From NCBI GenBank assembly GCA_963668445.1, contig OY764335.1:930001-994000 (forward strand): DNA of 64,000 nt, read 5' to 3'. Every line of letters starts with the position of its first letter. Position 1 is the stretch's first letter. Shown one piece after another: positions 1-8,879 of the stretch. The notes under the pieces are model-generated. The model ran no database searches. It was not told the DNA's origin and saw nothing but the letters and a program-made list of their open reading frames with translations. The DNA comes from Poriferisulfidus sp963668445. Lineage in GTDB: Bacteria; Pseudomonadota; Gammaproteobacteria; Poriferisulfidales; Poriferisulfidaceae. The position numbers and the translations under genes are program-made.

Positions 1-2
1 CT

Positions 3-680
3 GGCGGCGGGGATGGCGAACGCTTCGGCGGTCCCAAGTGGCGCGTGCCGCTGGCCGGGCGGCGCGTGTTGGACTACGCCTTGCGGCCGCTGGCTATGTG
101 CCATCCGGAAATCCAGAGCATCACGCTGCTGCTGCCGGAACGGGAACTTGGAAACGAGCCGCCGCCTTGGCTGGCGGGCATGGATTTTCAGGAACTGGCT
201 GGCGGGCCGAGCCGGGCGGAGTCGGTGATGCGCGGTCTGGAAGCCTTGCGCGGGCAGACCGATGCGGCGGCGTGGGTTCTGGTCCATGATGTGGCGCGCC
301 CTTGCGTCTGGCAGGCCGACATGGCGCGGCTGCTGCGCGCCCGCAACGCGGGCGGCGGTTTGCTGGCCGTCCCAGTGACGGACAGCGTGAAATGCGGCGA
401 GGGCGGGAGCGTGGCCCGTAGCATCGACCGCCGCGGCTTGTGGCGGGCACAGACCCCGCAGCTGTTCCGGCTGGCGGATTTGCATCAGGCCATGCTGCAA
501 GCCCTGCAGGACAAGATCGAGGTGACGGACGAATCGAGCGCGATGGAACACTGCGGGCATCGGCCACAACTTGTGCAAGGCAGCGAAGATAATATTAAAC
601 TGACTTGGCCGGAGGACTTGCCTCGGGCCGAACGAATTCTTCAGGATGACCCGGATCATGCGTATTGGACACGGCTATGA
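3..680 (+). CDS. ispD: IspD, 2-C-methyl-D-erythritol 4-phosphate cytidylyltransferase (5' partial)
   Basis: Cytosolic MEP-pathway enzyme that transfers CMP from CTP to methylerythritol phosphate. The reading frame is open from base 3, and the first visible residues (GGGDGERFGG.PK) are the nucleotide-binding loop, so only a few N-terminal codons lie outside the window. VHDVARP and LWRAQTPQLFR are family signatures, and the C-terminus ends with the usual N.KLT.PEDL...AE pattern. The gene overlaps the following ispF by about 23-35 bases, as in many gammaproteobacteria, so the two are probably co-translated. Confidence 0.93.
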   Translation, partial: GGGDGERFGGPKWRVPLAGRRVLDYALRPLAMCHPEIQSITLLLPERELGNEPPPWLAGMDFQELAGGPSRAESVMRGLEALRGQTDAAAWVLVHDVARPCVWQADMARLLRARNAGGGLLAVPVTDSVKCGEGGSVARSIDRRGLWRAQTPQLFRLADLHQAMLQALQDKIEVTDESSAMEHCGHRPQLVQGSEDNIKLTWPEDLPRAERILQDDPDHAYWTRL

Positions 681-1134
681 CGTTCATGCGTTCACCGCCG
701 GCGACGGCGTGTGGCTCGGCGGCGTGCGCATCGGGCATACGCACGGTGTGGCCGCACATTCCGATGGCGATGTGGTGCTGCATGCTCTGATTGATGCCTT
801 GCTGGGTGCGGCCGGGCTTGGCGACATTGGCGGCTGGTTCCCGGATAGCGACGCCCGCTACCGCGACGCCGCCAGCGCGGACATGCTGCAGGAAGTGCTC
901 GAAAAACTGCAGGCGCAAGATTTGGCGGTCTGTAACGTGGATGTCACCCTGATTGCCCAAGCACCCAAACTCGCTCCGCATCGTGCCGCCATTCTGCAGC
1001 GGTTGGCGGAATTGCTGGGCCTGGATGCCAGCCGGATCAATGTCAAGGCCACCACTCATGAAGGGCTCGGCGCCTTGGGACGCGGCGAGGGCATAGCCGC
1101 GCATGCCGTCGTTCTGTTGGAGGAACCCGACTAG
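658..1134 (+). CDS. ispF: IspF, 2-C-methyl-D-erythritol 2,4-cyclodiphosphate synthase
   Basis: Trimeric MEP-pathway enzyme that cyclises CDP-methylerythritol 2-phosphate with release of CMP. The start at 658 gives the canonical MRIGHGYDVH N-terminus, which holds the metal-binding Asp and His; an in-frame ATG at 646 would add four residues and is less likely. HSDGDVVLHALIDALLGA and GDIG..FPDSD follow, then the C-terminal NVKATTHEGLGALGRGEG signature. The length of 158 residues is typical. It sits inside the ispD 3' end and is followed after 2 bases by the helicase gene. Confidence 0.95.
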   Translation: MRIGHGYDVHAFTAGDGVWLGGVRIGHTHGVAAHSDGDVVLHALIDALLGAAGLGDIGGWFPDSDARYRDAASADMLQEVLEKLQAQDLAVCNVDVTLIAQAPKLAPHRAAILQRLAELLGLDASRINVKATTHEGLGALGRGEGIAAHAVVLLEEPD

Positions 1135-1136
1135 CC

Positions 1137-3098
1137 GTGCCGGCCTCGGAATTCGATGCCGCGGCCTGCTTCGGTCCGGAGGGCCGCTTGGCCGAACAGG
1201 TCGCGGACTACCATCCTCGGCAGGAGCAGCGCGCAATGGCGGAGGCCGTTTGGGAGGCTCTGGAGCAGGAGCATACGCTGGCGGTTGAAGCGGGCACTGG
1301 CGTCGGAAAGACGCTGGCCTACCTGATGCCTGTGCTTGCCTCCGGGCGTAAGACTCTGATCGCCACTGCCACGCGTCATCTCCAGGACCAGCTGTTCCAG
1401 AAAGACCTGCCGGATGCGTGCGCGGCCAGCGGGCAGGAAGTTCAGGCGTGCGTCCTCAAAGGCCGAGCCAACTACCTGTGCTTGCATCGCTATCGGACGT
1501 ACGCCCGCGACGATTTCTTCGGCAAATCCGGGCATGCCCAAGCCTTGCATGCTTGGACCGGGCATACCGAGACCGGCGATCTGGCCGAATTGGATTTCCC
1601 CGAAAACGATGCCTTGGTGCCGGCCATCACCTCGACGGCCGAGAATTGCTTGGGCAAGGATTGCGGCGATCTTAAGGAATGCTTTGTGATGCGGGCGCGC
1701 GAACGGGCGCGCAGCGCCGTCATTGTCGTCGCCAACCACCACCTGTTCGCAGCCGACTTGGTGATGCGCGAAGACTCGCTCGGCGAATGCCTGCCAACCT
1801 TTGAGGCGCTGGTGTTCGACGAAGCGCATAAGTTGCGGCAAGCGCTGGAACAAAGCTGGAGCCGTCGGATCAGCACGGCGAAGGTTGCGCAATTCTGCAA
1901 CGATGTGGAGAAGTTCGCCAAGTCGGAAGCGAAGGTGGACACTCGCGTGCTTGCCGTGCATGTGCGCAGCGTGCGCCAAGCGCTCAAGCAGGTGATCGAG
2001 CGGGTTTATGCAGAACTTGCCGAAGATCGGAAGGCGCGCATCCGGCGCATTCCCCCGCCTGCATCGTTCAAGGCATGGATCAAGCCATTGCTGGAGGCCT
2101 TGGCGGATTTGCAGGGCGATTTCAAGGCGTTTGAAGACGAGGATGCCGTGCTGGAGAATCTGGACGCGCAATGCGGCCGCTTGCTCGAAGCGCTGGGCGA
2201 TTGGCCGAAAGACGAGCCTGGCTGGTGCGAGTACCTGTGCTTTGCGGAACAGTCCGCACGCAAACGGTTCCTAAGCCGAGGGTTCAGTTTGCATCAGACG
2301 CCGCTGGACATCAGCGGAGCCTTCGCGGAGGCACGGGCGCGCTACCCGGCGCGCTGGGTCTATACGTCCGCCACCCTGTCCGTGGCCGGAAATTTCGACT
2401 TCTTCAAGCAGAAGCTGGGGCTTGCTCCGGATACGGCCGGGTTGCTGCTGCACAGTCCGTTCTTCTTCCAAGACCAGGCCGTGCTGTATCTGCCGCAAGG
2501 ACTGCCGGAGCCGAACCGGCCGAGCTACACCGAATCGGTGCTGCAGTCCGTGCTGCCGCTGCTGGAGGCTTTGCAAGGCCGCACCCTGCTGCTGTTCACC
2601 AGCCTGCGGGCCATGCGGGAGGCTCGGGAATGGCTGGCTGCCAAGCAGTTGGACTGTGAACTGCTGATGCAAGGCGAGGCGCCGCGATGGCGGCTGCTGG
2701 AACGCTTCGCGAAGGATGGCGCACGCACAATTCTTTTGGGCTCGATGGGTTTTTGGGAAGGAGTGGACATCCGCGGTTCGGCGCTGAGTTGCGTGGTGAT
2801 CGACAAAATCCCGTTCGAAAACCATACCGATCTGCTGCATCAGGCGCGCCGCCGGGCGATTCGAGACAGCGGCGGCGACCCTTTTGCGCAATGGCAGCTG
2901 CCTCATGCGGCCTTGCTGCTGAAGCAGGGAGTCGGACGCTTGCTGCGCAGTGAGACGGACCAAGGCATTGCGGTCATCGCGGACCCGCGCATGGTCACCA
3001 AAGGCTACGGGGAAGTTCTCCTCGAAAGCCTGCCGGATTTGGCGGTCCGAAAAGATCCGGCTCAGGTTTTGCGTTTCGCACAGGAGATGGAGGCATGA
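1137..3098 (+). CDS. yoaA: YoaA/DinG-family Fe-S ATP-dependent DNA helicase
   Basis: XPD-like superfamily 2 DNA helicase of 653 residues, presumed to act in DNA repair or replication-stress tolerance. It starts with GTG two bases after ispF. A Q-motif-like Y.PR.EQ..MA precedes Walker A (AGTGVGKT, about residue 52), and the Walker B box is DEAH (VFDEAHKL). Cysteines 115, 171, 176 and 182 have the spacing of a 4Fe-4S cluster, as in DinG and YoaA. The C-terminal helicase motifs include GVGRLLR. YoaA is preferred over DinG because of length; the exact paralogue is an inference. The stop overlaps tsaB by ATGA. Confidence 0.88.
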   Translation: MPASEFDAAACFGPEGRLAEQVADYHPRQEQRAMAEAVWEALEQEHTLAVEAGTGVGKTLAYLMPVLASGRKTLIATATRHLQDQLFQKDLPDACAASGQEVQACVLKGRANYLCLHRYRTYARDDFFGKSGHAQALHAWTGHTETGDLAELDFPENDALVPAITSTAENCLGKDCGDLKECFVMRARERARSAVIVVANHHLFAADLVMREDSLGECLPTFEALVFDEAHKLRQALEQSWSRRISTAKVAQFCNDVEKFAKSEAKVDTRVLAVHVRSVRQALKQVIERVYAELAEDRKARIRRIPPPASFKAWIKPLLEALADLQGDFKAFEDEDAVLENLDAQCGRLLEALGDWPKDEPGWCEYLCFAEQSARKRFLSRGFSLHQTPLDISGAFAEARARYPARWVYTSATLSVAGNFDFFKQKLGLAPDTAGLLLHSPFFFQDQAVLYLPQGLPEPNRPSYTESVLQSVLPLLEALQGRTLLLFTSLRAMREAREWLAAKQLDCELLMQGEAPRWRLLERFAKDGARTILLGSMGFWEGVDIRGSALSCVVIDKIPFENHTDLLHQARRRAIRDSGGDPFAQWQLPHAALLLKQGVGRLLRSETDQGIAVIADPRMVTKGYGEVLLESLPDLAVRKDPAQVLRFAQEMEA

Positions 3099-3778
3099 GC
3101 AGGCCGGCGGTCGTGTTGGCTTTGGAGACATCTTCCGAAGTGTGTTCGGCGGCCTTGGCCGTAGGCGACGCAAGGCATCTGCGGCGTCGGGTTGCGCCAC
3201 GCGAGCATACGCGCTATGTTTTGGGGCAAATCGACGAGTTGTTCCAAGAGGTAGGCCGTACCGCGCAGGATTTGAATGCGGTCGCGTTCGGTCAAGGGCC
3301 GGGCAGTTTCACGGGCGTACGGATTGCGACGGCGTTGGCCCAAGGCCTGGCGGTCGCCCATGCCGTGCCACTGCTTCCGGTGTCTTCGCTGGCCGCTATG
3401 GCTTGGGCGGCTTGGACGGAAGCTTCGCACTCGCAAGTCCTAGTCGTTACGGATGCGCGCCTGAGCCAAGTGTACTGGGGCTTCTACCAGGCCGGCGCGG
3501 ATGGCTTGGCAACGCTGCAGCCCGAAGCCTTGGCATCGCCGGAGGATTTGCAGGCAAAGCTGAAATACTTGCCGGAAGGCTGGCAGGGCGTGGGTTCAGG
3601 ATGGAGTTTGCCGGCCATGCAGCCGATGTGCGAGATGAGCGTCGCCGTGCCGGACTCGGAGATGCGCCCTGAAGCGGCGGCGGTCTTGGATTTGGCGTTG
3701 CGCGATATGCGGCACGGCAAATTCGCGGATTACGATGAAGCGCAGCCAATCTATTTGAGGCATCCGGTTCGGACATGA
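3095..3778 (+). CDS. tsaB: TsaB, tRNA threonylcarbamoyladenosine modification scaffold protein
   Basis: ASKHA-fold partner of TsaD in the t6A modification complex for tRNAs reading ANN codons. The N-terminal LALETSSE..S.AL phosphate-loop remnant and the FGQGPGSFTGVRIA signature are diagnostic. The length is 227 residues, close to E. coli TsaB. The start overlaps the helicase stop by 4 bases, the same yoaA-tsaB arrangement as in E. coli, and the 3' end overlaps the VOC gene by 4 bases. Confidence 0.93.
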   Translation: MSRPAVVLALETSSEVCSAALAVGDARHLRRRVAPREHTRYVLGQIDELFQEVGRTAQDLNAVAFGQGPGSFTGVRIATALAQGLAVAHAVPLLPVSSLAAMAWAAWTEASHSQVLVVTDARLSQVYWGFYQAGADGLATLQPEALASPEDLQAKLKYLPEGWQGVGSGWSLPAMQPMCEMSVAVPDSEMRPEAAAVLDLALRDMRHGKFADYDEAQPIYLRHPVRT

Positions 3779-4221
3779 GCCATCAGTTGCCGCGCTTTCA
3801 CCTGGCCTTTGCCGTGGACGACCTGTCGGCGGCCGAAGCCTTCTATGCGGGTGTGCTGCAATGCCGCATCGGACGTGCCGACGAACGCTGGATCGATTTC
3901 GACTTCATGGGCCACCAGATTACCGCGCACTGCATGGCTGCCAAGCAACAGGAAGGGCATAGCCCTGTTGATGGCGAATCCATTCCTGTGCCGCATTTCG
4001 GCATCATTCTGGAATGGGAGCAGTGGAAAGCCATGATGGAACGCTTGCGCGAATGCAGCGTTCCGTTCGAACGGGAGCCCGCGGTTCGCTTCAAGGGAGA
4101 AATCGGCGAACAGGGCACGGCCTTCGTGCGCGACCCGGCCGGCAATGTTCTGGAGTTCAAGTCGTTTCGCGACCCGAATCAGGTTTTCGCTTGCCATGCA
4201 GAAGAACAAGAACCTAGATAG
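3775..4221 (+). CDS. VOC superfamily (glyoxalase/bleomycin-resistance fold) protein
   Basis: Protein of 148 residues with the two-module beta-alpha-beta-beta-beta pattern of the vicinal-oxygen-chelate fold: FHLAFAVDDLSAAEAFY at the start, a second module beginning PHFGIILEW, and the closing FVRDPAGNVLEFKSF with a likely metal-ligand Glu. Candidate metal ligands (H9, H45, H73 region, E near 128) are present, but the substrate cannot be deduced. It ends the ispD-ispF-yoaA-tsaB run through a 4-base overlap. An AT-rich gap follows before mutL. Confidence 0.75.
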   Translation: MSHQLPRFHLAFAVDDLSAAEAFYAGVLQCRIGRADERWIDFDFMGHQITAHCMAAKQQEGHSPVDGESIPVPHFGIILEWEQWKAMMERLRECSVPFEREPAVRFKGEIGEQGTAFVRDPAGNVLEFKSFRDPNQVFACHAEEQEPR

Positions 4222-4463
4222 AATAATAGGTATTCTATATAATAGATTATTAAATATGATATTTTTTTAAAACTATGTCAATCATGCTTGTACTCCATTC
4301 CCTGCGAATCCCGAGTTTTCCATATACAATGCATTAGGATTCAATGTTGCGGAAAGCCTCCTTGAATGAACTCTGGATCAATGCTTGACGGCGCTATTAG
4401 CGACCATCCGGCCATCCGCACGGATGCGTCCATGCTTGACGGCTTTAGGCTTTAAATTCAGAC
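4222..4463. other. AT-rich intergenic region upstream of mutL
   Basis: The first 60 bases are strikingly AT-rich (runs of T and A, imperfect AATAAT/ATTATT dyad) after the VOC gene and may end transcription, but there is no clear GC-stem terminator. A TACAAT hexamer at 4325-4330 is a possible -10 without a good -35. A 12-base direct repeat lies just before mutL. No gene is seen. Confidence 0.5.
4381..4443 (+). repeat. 12-base direct repeat ATGCTTGACGGC upstream of mutL
   Basis: ATGCTTGACGGC occurs at 4381-4392 and again at 4432-4443, 51 bases apart (about five helical turns), ending 20 bases before the mutL start. The spacing would suit a two-site protein operator, but TTGAC in each copy lacks a correctly placed -10, so promoter function is not supported. 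The role is unknown. Confidence 0.6.
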
Positions 4464-6197
4464 ATGCCGATACGCAAGCTTGATACCAGCCTGATTAATC
4501 AGATCACCGCCGGGGAAGTTATCGAACGCCCGGCTTCCGTTGTGAAGGAATTGATTGAGAACAGCTTGGATGCCGGTGCCAAAACAATCCGGATTCAAAT
4601 CGAAGAGGGAGGCAAGCGGCGCATTTCCATCGCCGACGACGGCTGCGGCATCGCCCAGGACGAGTTGAGCTTGGCCTTGGCGCGGCATGCGACTTCCAAG
4701 CTGGACTGCGCCGAAGACTTATGGCGCATTCAGACATTGGGCTTTCGCGGGGAGGCATTGCCCAGCATTGCCTCGGTATCGCGCTTGACGCTAACCTCGG
4801 CAACCGGAGGAGACGAGCACGGCTGGCGCGTGGAGGGGGGCGGCGCACAGATGCCAAAGCCCTGCCCGCATCCTCGCGGATGCACGGTGGAGGTGCGCGA
4901 TTTGTTCTTCAACACGCCGGCGCGACGGAAGTTCCTGCGCGCCGACTCGACTGAATGGAAGCACATTGCGACGGCATTGCGCCGTCTGGCTCTCGGCCAT
5001 TTGGCGGTGACGTTCGAAGCCGTCCATGGTGGCCGCCGGCAATTGCAGTATCCAAGCGTCGGCAAAGGCACGGGGGAAGCGGCGCGGCTGGAGGCGATTC
5101 TCGGCGACGAGTTCGCCGAGCAGTCGGTGTTCTTCGAAGACACGGCCGACGGCTTGCGCATCTGCGGCTGGATTGGGCTGCCGACGTATTCGCGCAGCCA
5201 GCCCGACCAGCAGTTCTTGTATGTCAATGGCCGCTATGTGCGCGACAAGACCGTGGCGCACGCCGTGCGCCGAGCTTATGAAGATGTGCTGTACGGGCAG
5301 CGCTATCCGTGCTACGTCATCTATCTGGAAATGCCCGCCGGCGCAGTGGACGTCAATGTCCATCCCAATAAATTGGAAGTGCGCTTCCGCGAATCCCGGC
5401 AGGTGCATCATTTCGTGTCGCAAAGCATTGCTCAGGCCATTGGCACGGTGCGTCCGGGCGACGCCGGGCATGCCGCCGCGAGCTTCAGAACCCTAGTGAA
5501 TGAAAATCCGCAGGCGCAGCAGCCTGCAATGCCGTTGCATATGATCCGTTCGCCGGATGCGCCTGCAGCGCCGCTGCGGGCCGACATCGGTTCGCGTAAG
5601 ATTCCGGCCGAAGTGCCGCCGCTCGGGTTTGCCCGTGCGCAGTTGCACGGCATCTATGTACTGGCCGAGAACGAACAGGGTCTGATTCTGGTCGACATGC
5701 ATGCCGCGCATGAGCGGATTGCCTACGAGCGGCTCAAGGCTTCGCGGGACGGGGAAGGCGTGCGGATGCAGCCGCTCCTGGTGCCGCAGATCTTGAATCT
5801 GAGCGAAGCCGAGGTGGCCTGCGCGGAAGAGCATCAGGAGGCGCTGGCAAGCTTCGGCATCGAAGTGGCTGCGGCGGGTCCGACGCAATTGCAGGTTCGC
5901 GCCGTGCCTTCGCTGCTGGCGCGCGCCGATCCGGTCGCGCTGGTGCGCGATGTCGTGTCGGATCTTATGGAGCACGGGCAGAGCCGACGCATCGAAGAAC
6001 GGGAGAACGAACTGCTGTCCTCCATGGCGTGCCATGGCGCGGTGCGGGCCGGGCGGCAGCTGACGATGGAAGAAATGAATGCGCTGCTGCGCGACATGGA
6101 AGAGACGGAGCGCTCCGGGCAATGCAATCATGGCCGTCCGACTTGGGTGCAGATCAGCATCGACCAGTTGGACAAGCTGTTCATGCGCGGGCAGTGA
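4464..6197 (+). CDS. mutL: MutL, DNA mismatch repair protein
   Basis: GHKL-family ATPase linking MutS mismatch recognition to strand incision. The N-terminal ATPase shows QITAGEVIERPASVVKEL, ENSLDAGA, DDGCGI and GFRGEAL. A short variable linker (about residues 335-390) leads to the C-terminal dimerisation domain. D411 begins DMHAAHERIAYE, matching the D-[MQ]-H-A-x2-E-x4-E metal motif of MutL proteins that nick DNA themselves. E. coli MutL lacks this motif, so intrinsic endonuclease activity is inferred. At 577 residues it is slightly short for the family. Its stop overlaps miaA by GTGA. Confidence 0.95.
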   Translation: MPIRKLDTSLINQITAGEVIERPASVVKELIENSLDAGAKTIRIQIEEGGKRRISIADDGCGIAQDELSLALARHATSKLDCAEDLWRIQTLGFRGEALPSIASVSRLTLTSATGGDEHGWRVEGGGAQMPKPCPHPRGCTVEVRDLFFNTPARRKFLRADSTEWKHIATALRRLALGHLAVTFEAVHGGRRQLQYPSVGKGTGEAARLEAILGDEFAEQSVFFEDTADGLRICGWIGLPTYSRSQPDQQFLYVNGRYVRDKTVAHAVRRAYEDVLYGQRYPCYVIYLEMPAGAVDVNVHPNKLEVRFRESRQVHHFVSQSIAQAIGTVRPGDAGHAAASFRTLVNENPQAQQPAMPLHMIRSPDAPAAPLRADIGSRKIPAEVPPLGFARAQLHGIYVLAENEQGLILVDMHAAHERIAYERLKASRDGEGVRMQPLLVPQILNLSEAEVACAEEHQEALASFGIEVAAAGPTQLQVRAVPSLLARADPVALVRDVVSDLMEHGQSRRIEERENELLSSMACHGAVRAGRQLTMEEMNALLRDMEETERSGQCNHGRPTWVQISIDQLDKLFMRGQ

Positions 6198-7141
6198 GCG
6201 GCGTGCGCATCCGGGCGCTGGCCCTGATGGGGCCTACGGCCATGGGCAAAACGGAATGCGCGGTGGAACTCGTGCGGCGCGGGCCGTTCGAGATCATTAG
6301 CGTGGATTCGGCAATGATCTACCGCGGCATGGACATTGGCAGCGCCACGCCGAAGCCGGAGATTCTGGCAACGGCGCCGCACCGCATGATCAACATTCTG
6401 GATCCGGCCGAGACGTATTCCGCTTATGACTTCGCCCGAGAGGCGCGTGCTCATATTCGGCAGATCCATGCTGCCGGCCGCTTGCCGCTTCTGGTCGGCG
6501 GGGCGCGCCTGTATTTTTTGGCGCTGATGCGGGGCCTGTCTCCGATGCCGAATGCCGATCCGGAAATCCGCCGCCGACTGCGGCGGGAATGCCGGGACTT
6601 GGGCGTACGGGCCTTGTACGAGCGTCTGTGCCGCTGCGACCCGGCTATGGCCCGCCGGCTTGCGCCCGCCGACACGCAGCGCATCCTGCGCGCCTTGGAA
6701 GTGTTCGAGTCGACCCGGCGCCCGATGAGTGCGTGGCTGGATGCAGCACCGGCCCGGAGCTCCGGCGACATTGCCTACCATCAGCTGGCCCTGTGGCCTG
6801 AAGATCGCGCCCGCCTGCATCGCCGGATCCATGCGCGCTTCGGCCGCATGCTGGATGAGGGCCTGATCGAGGAGACGCGGGCTTTGCACGAACGCGGCGA
6901 TCTGACGATGGAGTGCCAGGCCATGCGATGCGTCGGCTATCGGCAGGCGTGGCGCTTTCTGGACGGGGCCTGTAGCCGCGACGAAATGCGGGAGCAGGCG
7001 ATGGCCGCCACGCGGCAACTGGCGAAGCGGCAACTGACGTGGCTGCGGCATGCGCCCGACGTGATACACTGCCGCATGGAGCGGCCGGAGCCTGCCAAAG
7101 TTCTGGCAGCTGTGGAACGATTGCGGCTGGAGCCAGTCTAA
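6194..7141 (+). CDS. miaA: MiaA, tRNA dimethylallyltransferase
   Basis: Adds a dimethylallyl group to N6 of A37 in tRNAs reading UNN codons. The start is GTG at 6194, which overlaps the mutL stop as GTGA and gives VSGVRIRALALMGPTAMGKT with the P-loop at the expected place; the family consensus has Ser where this P-loop has Met. ISVDSAMIYRGMDIGSATP, LVGGARLY and the C-terminal YRQAW and TRQLAKRQLTWLR segments are characteristic. The length is 315 residues. The order mutL-miaA-hfq-hflX is the conserved gammaproteobacterial superoperon. Confidence 0.94.
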   Translation: MSGVRIRALALMGPTAMGKTECAVELVRRGPFEIISVDSAMIYRGMDIGSATPKPEILATAPHRMINILDPAETYSAYDFAREARAHIRQIHAAGRLPLLVGGARLYFLALMRGLSPMPNADPEIRRRLRRECRDLGVRALYERLCRCDPAMARRLAPADTQRILRALEVFESTRRPMSAWLDAAPARSSGDIAYHQLALWPEDRARLHRRIHARFGRMLDEGLIEETRALHERGDLTMECQAMRCVGYRQAWRFLDGACSRDEMREQAMAATRQLAKRQLTWLRHAPDVIHCRMERPEPAKVLAAVERLRLEPV

Positions 7142-7195
7142 ATCTAATGGCGGCAACGACAATAATAAAAACCATCGCCACTGCGGGAGGCCTGC

Positions 7196-7438
7196 ATGAC
7201 TAAGGGGCACTCGATCCAAGAGCCATTCCTGAACCAACTGCGCAAGCAGCATATCCCCGTCTGCATTTTCCTCATCAATGGCATCAAGCTTCAAGGGCAG
7301 GTGGATTCCTACGACCAATTCGTCGTCATCCTGAGAAGTTCCGTCAATCAGATGATCTACAAGCACGCGATTTCGACCATTGTGCCGGCCAGCATGGTGG
7401 AATTGCGCGACGACCCGGATGCGGCTTTTAACGACTAG
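7196..7438 (+). CDS. hfq: Hfq, RNA chaperone
   Basis: Sm-like hexameric protein that pairs small RNAs with mRNAs. The 80 residues contain the Sm1 core (PVCIFLINGIKLQGQVDSYDQFVV) and the diagnostic YKHAISTIVP Sm2 motif. Variants from E. coli include QVDSYDQF in place of QIESFDQF, and there is only a short C-terminal tail. A GGGAGG Shine-Dalgarno sequence lies 5-10 bases before the ATG. It follows miaA by 54 bases and precedes hflX by 8. Confidence 0.97.
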   Translation: MTKGHSIQEPFLNQLRKQHIPVCIFLINGIKLQGQVDSYDQFVVILRSSVNQMIYKHAISTIVPASMVELRDDPDAAFND

Positions 7439-7446
7439 CTGGCGCC

Positions 7447-8760
7447 GTGCGGAGCTCCCGCTTGTTTGAGCGCCCCTCTGCTGATTCGGCCTGCGTGCTG
7501 GCGCATGTGGCTTTGGTATCCGAGAACCGGACGGCCGCGGCGGAACAGGAAGAATTCGTCGGATTGGCGCATAGCGCCGGGCTTCGGGCATGCGCGCAAC
7601 TGGAGTTTCGACGGCGCACGCCGCATCCAAGCTTCTACGTCGGACGGGGACAGGCCGAACTGGTGCGGCAATGCTGCGCTGAGCATGGCGTGCAGCTGCT
7701 GGCCATCAATGCCGATCTGAGCCCTAGCCAGGAGCGCAATCTGGAAGCGGCATTGCAGTGCCGGGTCCTAGGCCGCACCGGCCTGATTCTGGATATCTTC
7801 GCCCAGCGGGCCCGGTCGCATGAGGGGAAGCTGCAAGTGGAGCTGGCGCAGCTCAGCTATCTGTCAACACGCCTAGTTCGCGGCTGGAGCCATTTGGAGC
7901 GCCAGAAGGGCGGCATCGGCCTGCGCGGCCCCGGCGAGACCCAATTGGAGTTGGATCGCCGCCTGCTCATGCGGCGCATGCGGACCTTGCGCCGCCGGTT
8001 GGAGACAGTGGAGCGGCAACGCGCCCAGAGCCGCGCCCGCCGCCGCCGGGCTCGGTTGTTCCATGTCGCCTTGGTGGGCCATACCAATGCCGGCAAGTCC
8101 ACGCTGTTCAACCGCCTAACCGGCAGCCGCACGCATGTCGCCGACCAGTTGTTCGCCACTTTGGATCCCACGCATCGGCGCCTAAGCCTCGGCGATGCGC
8201 AGGAAGCCATCCTCTCCGATACGGTGGGCTTCATTCGCAACCTGCCGCTCGAACTGGTGCAGGCGTTCCATGCGACGCTGGAGGAAGTCCGCGAATGCGA
8301 CCTGCTGCTCCATGTCATCGACCGGAGTGCCGAGCAATACGCGGAGCAGGCCGCATACGTACGCGACGTGCTGGAGCATATCGAAGCCTCGAAAGTGCCG
8401 GTCATCGAGGTATACAACAAAGCGGACTTGCTTGCGAACGGGGCAGAGGGCGACGGAGCCAACGGCTCCGTTCAACGCATAGCCCTGTCGGCCCGAACCG
8501 GCGCGGGCGTGCCGGAATTGCGCGAGCAGCTGCGCCGGCGCGTCCAGGGAGCGACGGCTTGCGTGTCCCTGTGCCTGCCGCCTTCGGCCTATCCGCTGCG
8601 GGCGGAACTGTACCGGCTCGGGACGATCGAAGAGGAACGGTTCACTGCGCAAGGGGAATGCGAGATTCGGCTGCAACTGCCGCGCTCCTGCCTGGCGCGC
8701 TTTGAGAAGTTCCGGACGGCGGTTCAATGGAAGGCGCCGGAGCTGGAGGCGCATGCATGA
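7447..8760 (+). CDS. hflX: HflX, ribosome-associated GTPase
   Basis: GTPase that splits stalled or heat-damaged ribosomes. It begins with GTG 8 bases after hfq. The N-terminal HflX domain (about residues 15-190) includes GKLQVELAQLSYLSTRL and GGIGLRGPGETQLE. The G domain has G1 GHTNAGKST, G3 DTVGFI and G4 NKAD. At 437 residues it is of normal length. It closes the mutL-miaA-hfq-hflX run; a separate promoter is proposed before hflK. Confidence 0.95.
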   Translation: MRSSRLFERPSADSACVLAHVALVSENRTAAAEQEEFVGLAHSAGLRACAQLEFRRRTPHPSFYVGRGQAELVRQCCAEHGVQLLAINADLSPSQERNLEAALQCRVLGRTGLILDIFAQRARSHEGKLQVELAQLSYLSTRLVRGWSHLERQKGGIGLRGPGETQLELDRRLLMRRMRTLRRRLETVERQRAQSRARRRRARLFHVALVGHTNAGKSTLFNRLTGSRTHVADQLFATLDPTHRRLSLGDAQEAILSDTVGFIRNLPLELVQAFHATLEEVRECDLLLHVIDRSAEQYAEQAAYVRDVLEHIEASKVPVIEVYNKADLLANGAEGDGANGSVQRIALSARTGAGVPELREQLRRRVQGATACVSLCLPPSAYPLRAELYRLGTIEEERFTAQGECEIRLQLPRSCLARFEKFRTAVQWKAPELEAHA

Positions 8761-8840
8761 CGGCTTGGGGCAGGAAGAACAGGTCCGGGCCGGATTCTCG
8801 GATGGCGCTTTTGTGCAGATTCGGGGATGGCCTTGGAATT

Positions 8841-8849
8841 TGTTAGAAT
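8841..8849 (+). promoter_or_regulatory. Putative extended -10 promoter for hflK-hflC-hisZ-purA
   Basis: TGTTAGAAT gives a TG-n-TAGAAT extended -10 about 30 bases before the hflK ATG in a 119-base gap. No convincing -35 lies at 17 bases. The same TG-T-TA(A/G)AAT shape occurs before the TolQ-like gene at 20570. Confidence 0.4.
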
Positions 8850-8879
8850 AGGGCACCGACATCCCACGCAGGAATACTG

